Shown here: positions 26,701-39,200 of the stretch, in pieces
Position numbering within the stretch: the stretch's first letter is position 1
Layout: every line of letters begins with the position of its first letter
NCBI GenBank assembly: GCA_029964075.1
Contig: CM057149.1
Location: 17,684,197 to 17,748,196, forward strand
DNA from: Patiria pectinifera
Lineage: Eukaryota; Echinodermata; Asteroidea; Valvatida; Asterinidae
DNA: 64,000 nucleotides
Reading direction: 5' to 3'
Made by a program: the position numbers and the translations under genes
The notes under the pieces: model-generated
What the model was told of the DNA's origin: nothing
The model's database searches: none
Seen by the model: only the letters and a program-made list of their open reading frames with translations

Positions 26701-29700
26701 TGCATAATTGTGACGTCATGTGATCATCCGTGGCTTCGTCACGTACCCCCCATCGCATGTCAATGACCTGGAACTCCAAGCCATGGTTAAACTTGCAGTA
26801 GTCCTTCAGACGCGGGTATGTTTCTCGCATCAGAGCGTTTCGTTCTGTGGAGGTGTCTATGAAAAGAAAAGATTTAAAAGATACGAACAATTGGTATTTG
26901 ATGGTTTCCTTTCAGTTACCGCTACATTGGCAGTGAATGCGATGATGGAGGGAGCTGGAGCCAGTCGACAATGGCAAACCCAAATGGCATGACAAATTTT
27001 TTATTGAAATTCTGCATGCAGTACTGTCAAGATCTAGGATAATGAAAGCCCAATCATTAAGCTTTCTTTTACAAGAATCAGTCCAATCACTCAATCAAAT
27101 CATTATGTACTTTTCAGGTTACGGAATTTTAAATACAACCACCCTTTTAAAGCTCTGTTCACTTAAAAGCAAGTGTTCATTCAGCAAAACGAAAGCAATT
27201 TACATAGGCATGTATGTGAAAACTTGAGTATAGTAACAATAATCTGCATTTATAAATACCTAACACAGTTTATCCATTCCCATTGATTGAGAGCCAATCA
27301 CATGGCCGGTCTTAAACGGAATTTAAAACTAGTCTAAACTCCTTTCAAGTGTTACATGAAATCCAGTACGTTGTACCGTTTTATCGGTAAGTTTAACGTT
27401 TACAACCCTCACCGAGGCAAGCGCAATACTATACTCTGCAGCCAGTGAGTCAGCTAGTACTTCATAGTCCTAAATTCACAACGCAATCACATCACCACAG
27501 CTGCATCTGCGCGTAATCACGCAATACGCACGACGCGCGCCAATCTCCATAACAGGAGTTGTTTAAGTCTTACTCGCGAGCTGATATATCTAGAGGGGTG
27601 TTTCTTAAACCTGAGAGTAGAAATTGTTGAACAACATCGTTGGAAATTTTTTGACGTGTTTTGACTTTTTGACGAAAAGGAATTTATGAATAAGAATAAG
27701 TATGTGCTTGGCCGGTATTAAACACTATGTTTAAGACTGGTTTGAATATGGAATGCTGAAAATTATACTCGGCTTCGCCTCAGGTAATAGTTTTCAACAC
27801 CTCATAAGCACACATTAGTTCCCTTAATAAACCACGGGTCCTTTAAACATTTTCACTACAAGCCATGAAAACGCACGAAAAGGTCAAATGCTAAAAAACA
27901 GCGAACGACAGGGGGATAGGTTGGTACAAGGAAAATAAGGAAGGTCACTGGGGGATCGGAGGTTGCATGGGAAGGGATGTGGTTAGGTGTACAACAGGGT
28001 TAGGGGAGGAAGGGAGAAGGTCTGCGGCAAAAAAAGAAACACTCAAATACTACACAAAAAATGGACATAATAAAAAAGAAATACAAATAAGTTCAGGATT
28101 GTGACTATATAGGGACCAGATCCAGATTATTTGTGATTTCCATTCCAGATCTTTGTCAAAATAAACGGTTGGGCTTAGTACCGCGTGGACTCTCTCTGGA
28201 GTCTAATAACAAAGAGAACTTGTTGCAGTTTCTGAGATCCCTATGATGAATATCCCTCCTACTTGGCGGCAGCCAACTGCTAAAAGTGTTTGGATGCAAT
28301 CAGCGATTGGAAGAATTTCATGCACATCTGCTCCCTCCCTTCAGTCAATGAGTTGAGGTTGCAGGCAACAAGTGCATAGCACGTGTATTTGTTTTGGCCA
28401 TCATGATCTTACAGGCTCTGCGTTGAATTTTGTCAAACATCGCGCTTTCTCAAGTAGTTAGCCCAGAATGCCATGTAGGAGCGGAATGTTCAGCAATCGG
28501 TATAATACATAATGAATAGATTGTAACCAGGTCCTGTAAAGGCATAGGCCTATTGAAATGTCTTTCACATGTGAATCCTGCCATTTGGCTTTCTTTAAGA
28601 GGGATTTGATATGAGTGTCCCATTTTAAGTCTTTAGTTATTTGCAGATAGCTGATTGGGATCCCTTGCAAATGTCATCTGCATGCAACAGAAGTGTATTT
28701 ATTAGCACTGAGTATGGTGTGGTTGTTCTGGACCCACTCGACAAGCTTGTCACCAAGACCCATCGTCAACCTACTTCGATCAGGACTGTGAGTATGGGGT
28801 GTCTTCTACTACATCATTAGCAAATGCAAGGAATCTGAGTAGTGCATGTTTCCTGCATGTTCGATGTTAAGATTCGCAACAAGTTCGAATTGTCGGTTCT
28901 GTGCACACATTTTGGGCCAATGCAAAAATATTTACATTGGTACTTTGGTAGATAAAACACGCCACACATGCAGGTAGCCTAAATTGATAGAGCCGTAGTG
29001 TGCAGCGAACGTCTTTGTAAAACATTTGTTATACAGGCGCGGATAGGGGGGGGGGGGGAGTCCCCCGACACCCAAAAATGTTTTAAAGGTAATAATGTCC
29101 GACTTTGCACAAACTACGGACAGAGCCAGCTGGGTATGGTGTATAATGTAAACTCTGTGATATAGTGTTATTTCAGATTTTTTTTTGCCGATGAAATCCC
29201 CCCCCTGCTTATATCAGTGGTACATTTCTCATTCATAACGAAAATACACTTCCACTCTATACTGGCTTATTTCCGGACCATCACATTATATTTTGACTGC
29301 CTCCAAAAATATTTCCTCCCCCCCCCCATTGCCCCCCCCCCCAAAAAAAAATGGAGTCTGACGCCGTCACTGACGCCAGGAGAGGGAGGGGGTTCTTATT
29401 GTGGTGTCTCTACTGTTGTTTTTTTTACAAGAAGTATTCATCGACAAGAAAACGTGGGCAGGATACAACTGCACACTACATGCATAGCAGCACGATTACT
29501 TATTATAAGCACCAGTTTTTTTTGTGGGAGGCCATATTCTATAAGAACTATATTCTTCTGTTTTTCGTTGTTGTTTTCTATGATTACGATGTAGTGGTAG
29601 TTGGGAGGTTATCGCACAAATATTTTGAACTTGGAGTTAAAGGGTTACATTTCACAAATAAGCTTGTAAGCTTCTATGTTTGCATAATATGAAATAACTG

Positions 29701-29957
29701 ATACACTGCAAACTGAAAGCTCACTTGTTGCCCAGGCCACTAAAAGAAGGAAATATAATTATATCACAGCTGTGCACTTAGTTTTCACACGGGCATTATC
29801 CAATAGATTGAGAGTGCTTACCTGTAAATGTTGAACTGGTGAATATCCGGACGACTTTCGAGCGTTGCTTTGGCAACTGGACGCTCAAATCCCCAAGTAA
29901 CACAACTCGCTCTGCATCTGCAGTGTTGTGTGCTTCCTTACTGGGCGCCGGCGCCAT
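20761..29957 (-). CDS. NWD1-like: NACHT-WD40 protein, NWD1-like, copy A
   Basis: Exons in coding order are 29957-29822, 26856-26651, 26216-25868, 25674-22960, 22792-22354 and 22162-20761. Intron phases are 1,0,1,1,2 and the product is about 1748 aa. Exons 1-3 (residues 1-230) hold a DUF4062-like domain, VVRIFTSSTFTDTSTERNAL, as at the N-termini of NWD1 and TEP1. Exon 4 holds the NACHT ATPase: Walker A GESGSGKTS near residue 412 and Walker B LVIFLDSLDQL near 500. A helical/winged-helix region follows (HRQFIETARQRYL). WD40 repeats start near 940 and fill exons 5 and 6. A charged insert (DYEEEEIISDSK...DESDDEDWDEEEYDDE) splits the array. The protein ends KPKSKTCQVL, a CaaX box. The family acts as nucleotide-switched signalling scaffolds; the exact role here is unknown. 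Exon 4 begins VTHDEVDHALLTVTFDRQEHC, more diverged there than copies B and C. No frameshift is seen. Copy B lies upstream of it in tandem. Confidence 0.93.
27850..28800 (-). mobile_element. Non-LTR retrotransposon 3' remnant in intron 1 of copy A
   Basis: Minus-strand translation gives LQITKDLKWDTHIKSLLKKAKW, the conserved C-terminal stretch of CR1/jockey-like reverse transcriptases, interrupted by stops. The element runs on to a 3' untranslated part near 27850. The same element, in the same orientation relative to the gene, is in intron 1 of copy C (47800-48272 and 50697-51225), so it predates that duplication. Confidence 0.7.
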
Positions 29958-30538
29958 GTTGGGGCGAATAGTACGACACCGTATAGACAGACAAAACAAT
30001 ATCAAAACAATCTGTTCCTATGCCATTCTGACTCCCTTGAGCCACGTGCCTGTGGGCTTGTAATGATGTAGATTGTCACTGTATACACTTGTGATGAAGC
30101 CTCCTGCTTTTCAACAGAGTGAGTGAGTATCGACGACACAGAAATTGTATTGTTGGCAACTCCAATTTAGCAAGTCATGCAGAGAAGTTGTAGGCTAGCG
30201 CGGAAATGCAAACACAGTCTTTGTGTTAGCGCCATTGTAAACAAAATATTGATTGACTTTGACCCTTACACGTACGTACGTACACGCTGGCGAGGTTGAT
30301 ACTGCCAAGTACTAGATTTGAATACGTCCTTCATGCATTCGGTTTTTCCTCGGGTTAAATTAGTTTCTATTGTATAGCTCTACCTTTACTGTAATTGTAA
30401 TTGATATAATTGTTTCTTTCCAACTGCTGCTATTATTTATGAACACATTGCGTTCTTAGATCCACTTGCAACGCGCATGGTCAAAACAAATCGCGCTAGT
30501 CCAAAACGAACACATTACTAGGACAAGTTTACGCACGG

Positions 30539-30581
30539 GTGTCGCCATGACACTAAATATTGCTTGCAGTTGCTAGGCAAC
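30539..30581. promoter_or_regulatory. Paired X-box-like (RFX) motifs upstream of copy A
   Basis: GTTGCTAGGCAAC at 30569-30581 is a perfect inverted repeat that fits the RFX X-box consensus. GTCGCCATGACAC at 30541-30553 is a weaker box. They lie about 580-625 bp upstream of the copy A ATG, and the arrangement recurs upstream of copies B and C. Function is inferred from motif and conservation only. Confidence 0.45.
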
Positions 30582-31080
30582 TATAAAGATGCCTTTGGAC
30601 TGAAGGCTGTGTGTAAACACGTGTTACGCCCACTTCCCTACCGTTCGCAAAACAAAGTATCTTAATCAAAATAATTAAGGATTTCAATTAGAACTCAAAA
30701 ACAAATATTAAGAGATAACGTCACCAAATCGCAGAATAATTGTTCAAGCATTCATGTAATGTGGGTAGACTGCAGCATCGGCGGCGGAACGGTTGTCAAA
30801 CTGGGGGTGCATCACCAAACAGGGAAACTAGCTCAGTATAAAAGGCATCTTCCATGGGGGCAGCAGCGTATCCAACATTTTTGTTTTTCATTTTCCGCAC
30901 ATCCTTGCTGAAATGTCAACACCTTTTTTTCACCGGACACTTGGCCTCCGTATAATCGAGTAGTGTTGGGTGGTTGGAGGCTGATACCATCTTCCAAAAC
31001 TAGGGGGCACTCTTTAAAACCGGCTATTATGCAAACTACGCATTATGTGCCCATTTTCACAGCAGAGTATTCTTGTCTCT

Positions 31081-31310
31081 TCTGATGGATCACAGACAAA
31101 GACATATAAGTTGACGAATACCACGTTCCTAAACTTGCAAAAATCATACGACATCAGGTTGATGATTTGCTGTGTCTGTCCTGTTTTCAGATAGAAAATG
31201 TGTTTTTTCGTAAGGTCAAATTATTTCCGTGACCGTAATTATATTGATTCTTTCTACCTGCTGCTATTTTGTATAAACAATACGATCTTAGAACCCCTGC
31301 AAAAAAAATT
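31081..31310 (-). pseudogene. Relic of a fourth NACHT-WD40 copy: exon 6 fragment joined to 5' flanking sequence
   Basis: About 31099-31199 aligns with the part of exon 6 in A and B that encodes the segment around NLRSYDFRM (compare 33978-34080), with several substitutions. Directly after it, 31200-31310 aligns with the 5' flanking DNA of the copies (compare 30340-30480 and 43866-43985, around the CTGCTGCTATTTTGT motif). Both pieces keep the orientation expected for a minus-strand copy. The simplest reading is a gene copy from which everything between mid exon 6 and the promoter was deleted. No open reading frame remains. Confidence 0.6.
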
Positions 31311-31546
31311 ACAATTCTCGAAAGTAAACAAATTTAATACAATCCTGTAACTATAAGGGGTAGATATTCCCTATCCAACACCAACAATTATCAAGCAACA
31401 CGTACCCGAAAACTCCCCAAACAAATCAGCAAATCAATAAACATAATATATAACCTAAAAATAATAAGAGTTTTTAAAATTGAACAATTTCCATAACAAT
31501 CACACAAACATTTTACAAAGGGTGGGGGCGTTCCTCCTTGTTAATG

Positions 31547-31916
31547 TAGGCGCGGTTGTACGCCCCCCCCCCCAGAAAAAAAAGTTGTCTACCCCCCCAA
31601 AAAAATTCCTAATTTTTTTTGGCAGTAGCCAATTTTATTAGTTGACTTGCGAATTATCTCACCCCCTACAAAAACAGTCGTGAGAAGGGGGCATTTGAAC
31701 ACTATATGGTATTAAAGTATACATGATTTACAGGAGTTTAACAGCGCTCCCCTTTTTAAAATGTGGTGCGGACCCCACCTCACCCTCCCACACCCCCTAT
31801 TGATTTTCGGAGGCCTAAGTGTCAGGAGAAAAAAAAAGGTCTACATTTTAGCACGCCTCCCAAGATCCACCCCTGCTAGCCCCCCAAAAAATACAGGCTC
31901 TAGGACCACGCCTACC
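31547..31916. mobile_element. TTAATG-flanked inverted-repeat element downstream of copy B
   Basis: Direct TTAATG copies at 31541-31546 and 31917-31922 flank an element whose ends are TAGGCGCGGTTGTA and, reversed, GTAGGCGTGGTCCTA. The matching flank of copy A, near 19228, has CTCAATGATTTTCC without an insert. Homopolymer C and A runs fill the interior. Confidence 0.6.
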
Positions 31917-32629
31917 TTAATGCTGTTTCCTTTTCACTGAAGTTCAAAGCAGAGGATGATGACGTAACTAACTAATAAAGTAGGCTATACAGAAAGTAAA
32001 TATTTAAACACGGCATGTCTTTCTAACTAAACGACAGTTGTAACTAGTATGGTGATTAGATAGTTGCTGTACCCTGCTGTGTTGTTTCTTTCTCCTTTTT
32101 AGGGAGACATTGCTTTGCTTTCCCTTTAGTCAGGCATGATATTCGCAATTCGTAATCAATCACCGAAATCTTGAAATCACAAACCATTAATTTAACCTCT
32201 ACATTGTTCTAAAAAAACAAGGGCGATATTTGGCTTCTCGTAATTCCCTCGGTAACGCATGTGATAAAGCGTGTGCCCATCAACCACCTTCAAATGTTGT
32301 TTTCTTCCGAATTAAACCATTTCAAGCAGAATATTTGCGCACGGTGCTTGGTACCAATTTTCACTTTTGGCACAGATTTTTTTCTACCTATCGCTACATA
32401 TTATTTACATACCCACTTCGTAGTTATTGAAGTCTTATAGCTGTATATTTCAGTTTGATTATTTTCGTCGTGTTAAATTTCAACTCAACACTGTTTACTC
32501 ATCAAGGCGGCTTATCCAAGCACACGTACAATCTTCGGCTTTCTGCCAGCCTCCAGCATTCATCACATTCGGTGTGAAATCCGTTAATTTCACATTTTCA
32601 TTATCATAATTATGATGAATGCAAATATA

Positions 32630-33161
32630 AGTTGTCCCGGCCAATTTCCTGAAATGTTCATTCACTTCTAAAAATCGGTCATTCGTTTTCGTCTGAATTT
32701 GAATGCACGTCTTTTATCCCTTTTCAATTCAACGAAAGTTCAATCGTTTTCATAGTGCATTTGGTTTTGAGAAACAGACGGCCAATAACGTTACCGGTGC
32801 ATTCATTTACGCAAGCATACCTTTTCTAAATTGATTTCAGGTACAGCTAATTTGATTGACGGTTAATGAAAAAGAAACCCCTAATTGTATCTGGTGCCGA
32901 ATGCATTAAACTAAAAGTGAAATAGAATGGTAAATGTTTGAAATCGCCCTTTAAAAGCGAACAACGAGTCCTGTAAATGAATCTGAATGGACATAAACGA
33001 AAGGTGCTGCTCAATCACTTAATTGATTGAACTGAAATGGAATCAAATGCTTTGGTAGCGAAAATGAAACGCGTGTTCAGAGCGATTCTCAAATTCAGAT
33101 GGAAAAGAATGACCGATTTTCAGAAGTGAATGAACATTTTAGGAAATTGGCCGGGAAAACC
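32630..33161. mobile_element. 0.53 kb TATA-flanked element downstream of copy B, same family
   Basis: The right end read in reverse is GGTTTTCCCGGCCAATTTC, almost the same terminus as the element at 39016-40021. The left end is AGTTGTCCCGGCCAATTTC. Inverted arms extend about 50 bp (ending near AAAATCGGTCATTC). The flanks are TATA. The homologous position downstream of copy A, near 20677-20685, is an empty site. Confidence 0.72.
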
Positions 33162-33246
33162 TATAAATCAAATAAAACCCAATCAAATCATAGTTTTAAG
33201 GGAAAGTTAAACTTATGGTCACGTGTCTTTCCGTACTATGATGGTT

Positions 33247-36200
33247 TCACAGAACTTGACAAGTTTTACTCTTGAGTACTTCATTAAGCATCGGCGGAAT
33301 TTGTCTTTCGGTGACACGTTTTTGCTCCCCAGACATCGTTGGGGGCATTTTCATTGAGACAACAGTGTTTGCATATGATGCGTGCTCACTGCTGGCGCTG
33401 ACTGATTGGAAACAAGCCGAGAATTTCAGAAACGCAACTCTACCGTCCTGTAGCGTTACAACAGCAGTGTTGCATTTGGCGGACATTACTATGGAGCTGT
33501 TCTTTGCGTAGGTGTGATACCTCATCACATGCTTGCCAGTGTTAGTGTCCCACACTTGAATGTAGTTGTCATGCTCACCACTCGACACCAGGAATCGGCC
33601 GTCGGGACTGAATATCACATTTCTGACGTCAGACTCGTGTGCCTGCTTGATGGAATGCTTCAAGGAATGGGATTGGACGTCCCAGATAATGACGTCACCG
33701 CCATCGGCCCCCGATGCTGCAAGGTTTCCATCAGGGGAGAATGCGGTTGACGTGACACGAGCTGTGTGTCCTTTCATCGTCGTGATGCGTGAGAAACTTT
33801 TCAGGTGCCACACGTGAACGTCGTGGTCCCTGCAGCCGGCGACGAGCCTCTTTTCATCCGGCGACACGGCGATGGACAATACATCGTCATCATGACCAAG
33901 CTGTGCAATGACCCGTCCGGACCTGCTGTCGATGAGCTGGAGTATCTTTGTCTTTCCTGAGGGGTCGTACATGCCCCATACGTATTGGTTGACAAATACC
34001 CCATTCCTCAGCATGCGAAAATCATACGACCTCAAGTTGATGATTTGCTGTGTCTGCCCTGATTCCAGATGGAAGATGCGGATTTCGAACTTTGGCTGAC
34101 CGATTCCTGCCACAAGCCTTTTGTTATCGGGGGTGATGACACAATGAGCTGGTGTGATCCATCGCTCTTTGAACTTGCCCTTGACCGCAAAGTCCGGAAG
34201 GCTAAGTACGTACCATCCGTTGCTAGATCCGACCATGAAGGTGTCATCACTGCTGATGGCGACAGCACTGCATTTTCTATCCATAGGATCCTGGAGAGAC
34301 TTGATTAGCTTCCCACTCTTCAAATCCCAGAGCTTGATGGTTTTATCATCTCCAGTTGTGATTACTTTGTCCTCGGTATTCAGGGTCACTACTTCATACG
34401 TGTAACCGTCGTGTTTACTGATCATCAATTCTGGCTCCTTGGTCGATGTTGACTTCTTCAGATTCCCAACATCCCAGATACGGACGTTCTTGTCTTCCGA
34501 TGCAGTGAGAATCTTGGAACCATCCGGTGTCACAGCGACCGACGACACGTTTAAGATGTGTGGAAGTTTGGCCTCTATTTCCAATGTTTCCAGGTTCAGA
34601 ACTGCAGCTTCTGACATTTTCAGTGCAGCAACCACGTACCTGAAAAAGCCAAAACCAAAATATGTATCTAAATAATGGGAGTCTCGCTTCCCTTTGTAAT
34701 GTTAGATATCAAGGTATATAAGCCATGTTACTCTCCTAAATTCAATGCTGAAATTTTGTCCACATGTTACTTAATAAAAGTAAACGTACATTTCGTTTGG
34801 AGTTACAGCCATAAAGGTGACATCACCCTGTCTTGCGAAGCCTTCTTGTCGATTGAGGAGCGTTCTCTCTGTGCCCTGTCCTGTCCCGTACGTTTTCACG
34901 ACACCATTTGCGTGACCGGCAATCACGCGAGAGTTGTCTCTTGTGATGTACATGGTTTTGACAGTGGAGCTAGACACGGGGTCTCTTGAGTCTCCTAGAC
35001 AATGCAAGTCAGGAAAGCTATGGAGTGATACTTCACAGCCGTGGACAGCGAGTAGTCGCCTATCTTGGGAAAGCGCCACCTTCCAGATGGGAAACCCGTC
35101 TGCGTCCTCCATCTCCCGGATCGGCTCACCTTTCAGCATGTCCCAGAGAACCAGCATGTGATCTTGAGAGAAAGATATCGCCACTTGTCGGTCATCCACC
35201 TCAGTTGTAACGACGCCCTTTATATCGTCTATAAATATATGACGGAAGACACAAAATTATCAGAAATCAGGCATTAAAATTGAAACTGGAAATCAAGCCT
35301 AAACTGTCTTTCTCTACTAATAAAATAAAAATAAGCCATTGAAGTTTGCTCAATTTTGTGTTTGACTTACCTGTGTGCTTGTTCAACCAGTGCATGACTT
35401 TTCCAGTCTCTAGGTTCCAGATAATCACGACATGTCTTTTTTCATCGTCGTATTCTTCCTCATCCCAATCCTCGTCATCTGACTCATCTCTTTTCGTCAT
35501 GAACTCCTTTTTCTTTGCCGCCTTGTGTTTTCGTTTAGAGTCAGAGATGACCTCATCTTCCTCGTAGTCTGTGTCTTCGTTAGGGTCATCGTAGCCGATT
35601 TTTGTCCGCAGTCCGGTGACGGCGTACTTCCCGTCCAAACTGATGGCCAAGTTTGACTTGCTTAACCCGGTGTGCCCTTTCAGGCGGTGGATTAGATCTC
35701 CAGTCTCCATATTCCAGACGCATACTTTCCCCGACTTCATGTACTCTCCCATATGGCTGTACGTCACACAACTCTGATCATCTGGTGCAATTTCGACCCC
35801 ATAAACGGTTTCTCTATGACCTGTCAAGGTGTGTACCAAGGTGCCGTTGTCTATCTGCCAGATGCGAGCGGTGTTATCTTTGGAGCCAGTTAGCACCAAA
35901 CGGGAGTCACTTGTGATTGCCAAGGAAACTACCTCCTCTGTGTGGCCCTCTAGTGACGTCAGCATCATGCCACCTGGAGGTTGGAGGCATGTGCTGACTG
36001 GCAACCATGGGTGAGACGAGCTTCCCCTCATATTGGCTTGCTCGACAAGGGACTTCATTCTTGGAAACTTAGTAGCTGCGTTCATCAATCTTCCCATGAC
36101 CTCTGGCGCCAATTGGTCAGGATCATTTGAGATGACTGAAGAAGAGAGTCGTAAGGCGCCAAGCAGTATGCTTATCTCCGCATCAGTTGTCTTCTCTTCA

Positions 36201-39200
36201 GCATTGTAGAAATCAGCCAGGACATCTTGCATGGAGAGGGCCTTGACCTTGCACAGCAGAAAGTCGAAATTAAAGAGTGCAGATATCTTCAGTGTGTCCC
36301 AATCTTCAGCTTCTGTCAGATGGAAAGGCAGCTGTGTAAGCTTTCTGAAGTTGAAGGTCAGATTGGCTTCAGTTTTCCCCGTTGCACCCGAGAAAGTCAG
36401 TGGTTGGCTGGAGACTTTACGATCTTCCTCTGCCTCAGCTGGAACCCCGAAACGCTCGACTTGCAGAGCAGAATATCGGCATGGTTTCTTTCGTCCATCA
36501 GACCACGTTCCGTCAAAATACTCTGCACAAGTCTTGTGGAGCTTTTTCTTCAGGTTGGCATCGCGGAGGTACCTCTGACGGGCTGTCTCAATGAACTGAC
36601 GATGATACCAATACATCACTGTCACACCGTCTGCATCTCTATCGACTAGGTACGAACCGAGGTCATTTCGGACTCTTGTCCACAGGGAAGGAGGGATTCG
36701 ACGAACAGGTGGCATCCAGAATTGGTAGACATCATTTAAGACGTCATCGTCTAAGGACAAGAGATCCTCCAGCTCGGTCTCTGTGAGACCGGTAGGCGAC
36801 AAGGTAATGTAAGCAAGGGCTCTGGACACAAGTATTTGGCCGTGATATTCTTCAAGTCTGCCGAATATCAGATTGATCATGTCTGGAATACTTGTCTTGA
36901 GAATGCATCTATCCATGGCATGGTAAGAATGCCACAGCGTGGCCTGGTCGAAGACAAGTTTAAGAAATAGAGGAAGGCTGCACTCAGCTACAGTCTTATC
37001 AATCAGCTTGAGTTGAGAGCTTGTGACGCTCTTTTTAGCAGAAGTCAACCATGCCTCTAAGATACCTGTGCTTTCCTCTTGGGAAAAGGGCGCCACTTTA
37101 ATGTATGGAGATGAGTCAGGGAGTCTTTCCTTGACTGTTGCCAGGATGCCATGCTCTCTTGGAAGTGTGGAAACTACGAGAGCGACGTACTGTGGCAGCA
37201 CCTTTGGGAGCCACACCATTCGATGAGCGCCATGTTCACTTGACAACTGATCAAGTGAGTCTAGGAAAATGACAAGGGGCTTTTCAATCGTGGCGAATTT
37301 CATGACTTTGGAGAAGGCTGAAACTAGTTTGATATACTCAGTAGGAACTTGGAAGTCTTGCTCATTATACACCTGCAGTATCTGTTTGCAGAGTGTTGTC
37401 AGAACTCGCTGGATGGATGAGGTATTTGGACTTGTACCAAGAAATCGTAGCACCATGGCAGTGCCGGAGCCTGGAAGCCACGACTGCTTGACAAGAGCTG
37501 CACACTTTGCCATGATGGACGTCTTCCCGCTTCCTGACTCTCCGTGCAGAACCATCGGAACACCACCTTTCCCGTTATCACCCTTCACCTGTCTCAAGAC
37601 GTAGTCTTCCACCTTCTTGATGACATCATCCCGACCCTGGAACCCAACACATTTGGTGAGACAGAAAGACAGGTGCTGCAGAACCTCCTGGTGTAAGGGA
37701 TCTTCCAGACTAGCAAGTTTCTCCTTAAAGACACCAACATCGATCATGCTTACCATCCTGGTGTAAAAAGTATCCAGGAAACTTTTGATGTACTCTCGAT
37801 GTTTCTCATTCTCAAGACTTACCCCATCCTTCGTCCACTCGCCCAGCTCAGTTAAGATTATATTGGATGGCGGGAGTACTTGAGCGATTTTCTTATCACG
37901 AAGATCAGACAGTAATTCTTGCGCATCGGTATCTACCTTCCCAGCCTGGAGGTCAATGAACTTTGAGGCTTCTCTCGTCTCACTCTTGCTCTCTAAATCG
38001 CTGAATTTCCGGATGAAGCACAAGCAATGCTCCTGCATGGCAGACGTTACCATCGAAAGGGCGTGATCAACCTCGTCATTGGTAACTGGAATTAAAGAAA
38101 AAACATACCAAAAGAAAAGAGTTAAGGCTAGCCTGATGGAAACGTTGTTTGGGTTAGGAATCTCAGTAGTATCCACATGAAGAGTGGATGTGGAAGATAT
38201 ATTTTTTTTTAAAATAAGCTCACTACCGGTACTATAAGAACATTCGTTTCAGGCGTGTTTGTGAGCATGAATTTGTTCTCTTTTTTTATTTTATAATAGT
38301 ATACCAACCTGAAATTCTGTATTTCCTGGCCTGTTCTGCCGTTAGCAATCCTTGCTTCTCTGCTTCGTTAGCAGCGAAGCGGAGCTGGCCCTGGATTAAC
38401 TCAAACATTGTCCACCATTCTCCCTGATTCGCTTTCATTTTCTCCGGTTCGTCTTGTCGATTGAAGTATGGTAGCTTGGAGCTGATTGGTTGAAGGACGT
38501 ACAAGGGCGGGACGCAGTTGTCGTCACGGATGAACCACCTGTCGAGCGTTTCCATTGGCTTGTCGTTGTCAACCAATGTTTGGCGCAATATTTTGAACTC
38601 GTCGTTTTCAATTTTGGGCGGGAATGGTCGGTACCCGTACTTTTGACATAGGAACGTCTGCATGCAAAACAACCAGAGATTGGGAGTTTGATCATTACTT
38701 ATAAGCCATGGTACTGCTGACGTCAAGCAACGTTGACAGGTATTTTTCCACGTTATTTTGCCCACATGAAAAAACACTTAGTCTTGTAGCCATTCAAATT
38801 TCAAGAGATATCCATGCCGTTCAGAGGAGCACCGTTTGTTGAAAGTTGGCATTACGTGAAAACAACTGCCAATTTCGTAAACAATTAGTACTATTACATG
38901 TACTATTAGAAAGATATGTCATATGAGACTTAATTTTATACAAAGTTAAGAAATTTTTGAAATAATGAAAGCATCAAAGGTAACTTTTGCTTCCTATTTC
39001 AAGAAGCAAAATATAGGTTTTCCCGGACAATTTCGGAAAATGTGCGTTTGAATTTGTAAAACATAAATTCAATTTGGCGCCGAGTTTGAGAACGACGTAT
39101 ATCCTCGTTTCATTTTCGCAATAACTAGCATTCGATTTCATTTTGCATCAATCAAATGAATAAATGTGCATAACGTTTCATTTAAGGGATTACAAATACG

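Larger units (their letters stand above)
29958..33246. other. Intergenic region between copies A and B
   Basis: 29958-30600 is the 5' flank of copy A, alignable with the flanks of B and C. 30600-31080 shows nothing recognisable. The pseudogene fragment follows. 31370-33246 is the 3' flank of copy B with two transposon insertions. Confidence 0.6.

Noticed and set aside
30828..30860. TATA-box promoter (GTATAAAAGG) between copies A and B
   Set aside because: The motif is isolated, with no downstream coding exon on that strand and no conservation at copies B or C.
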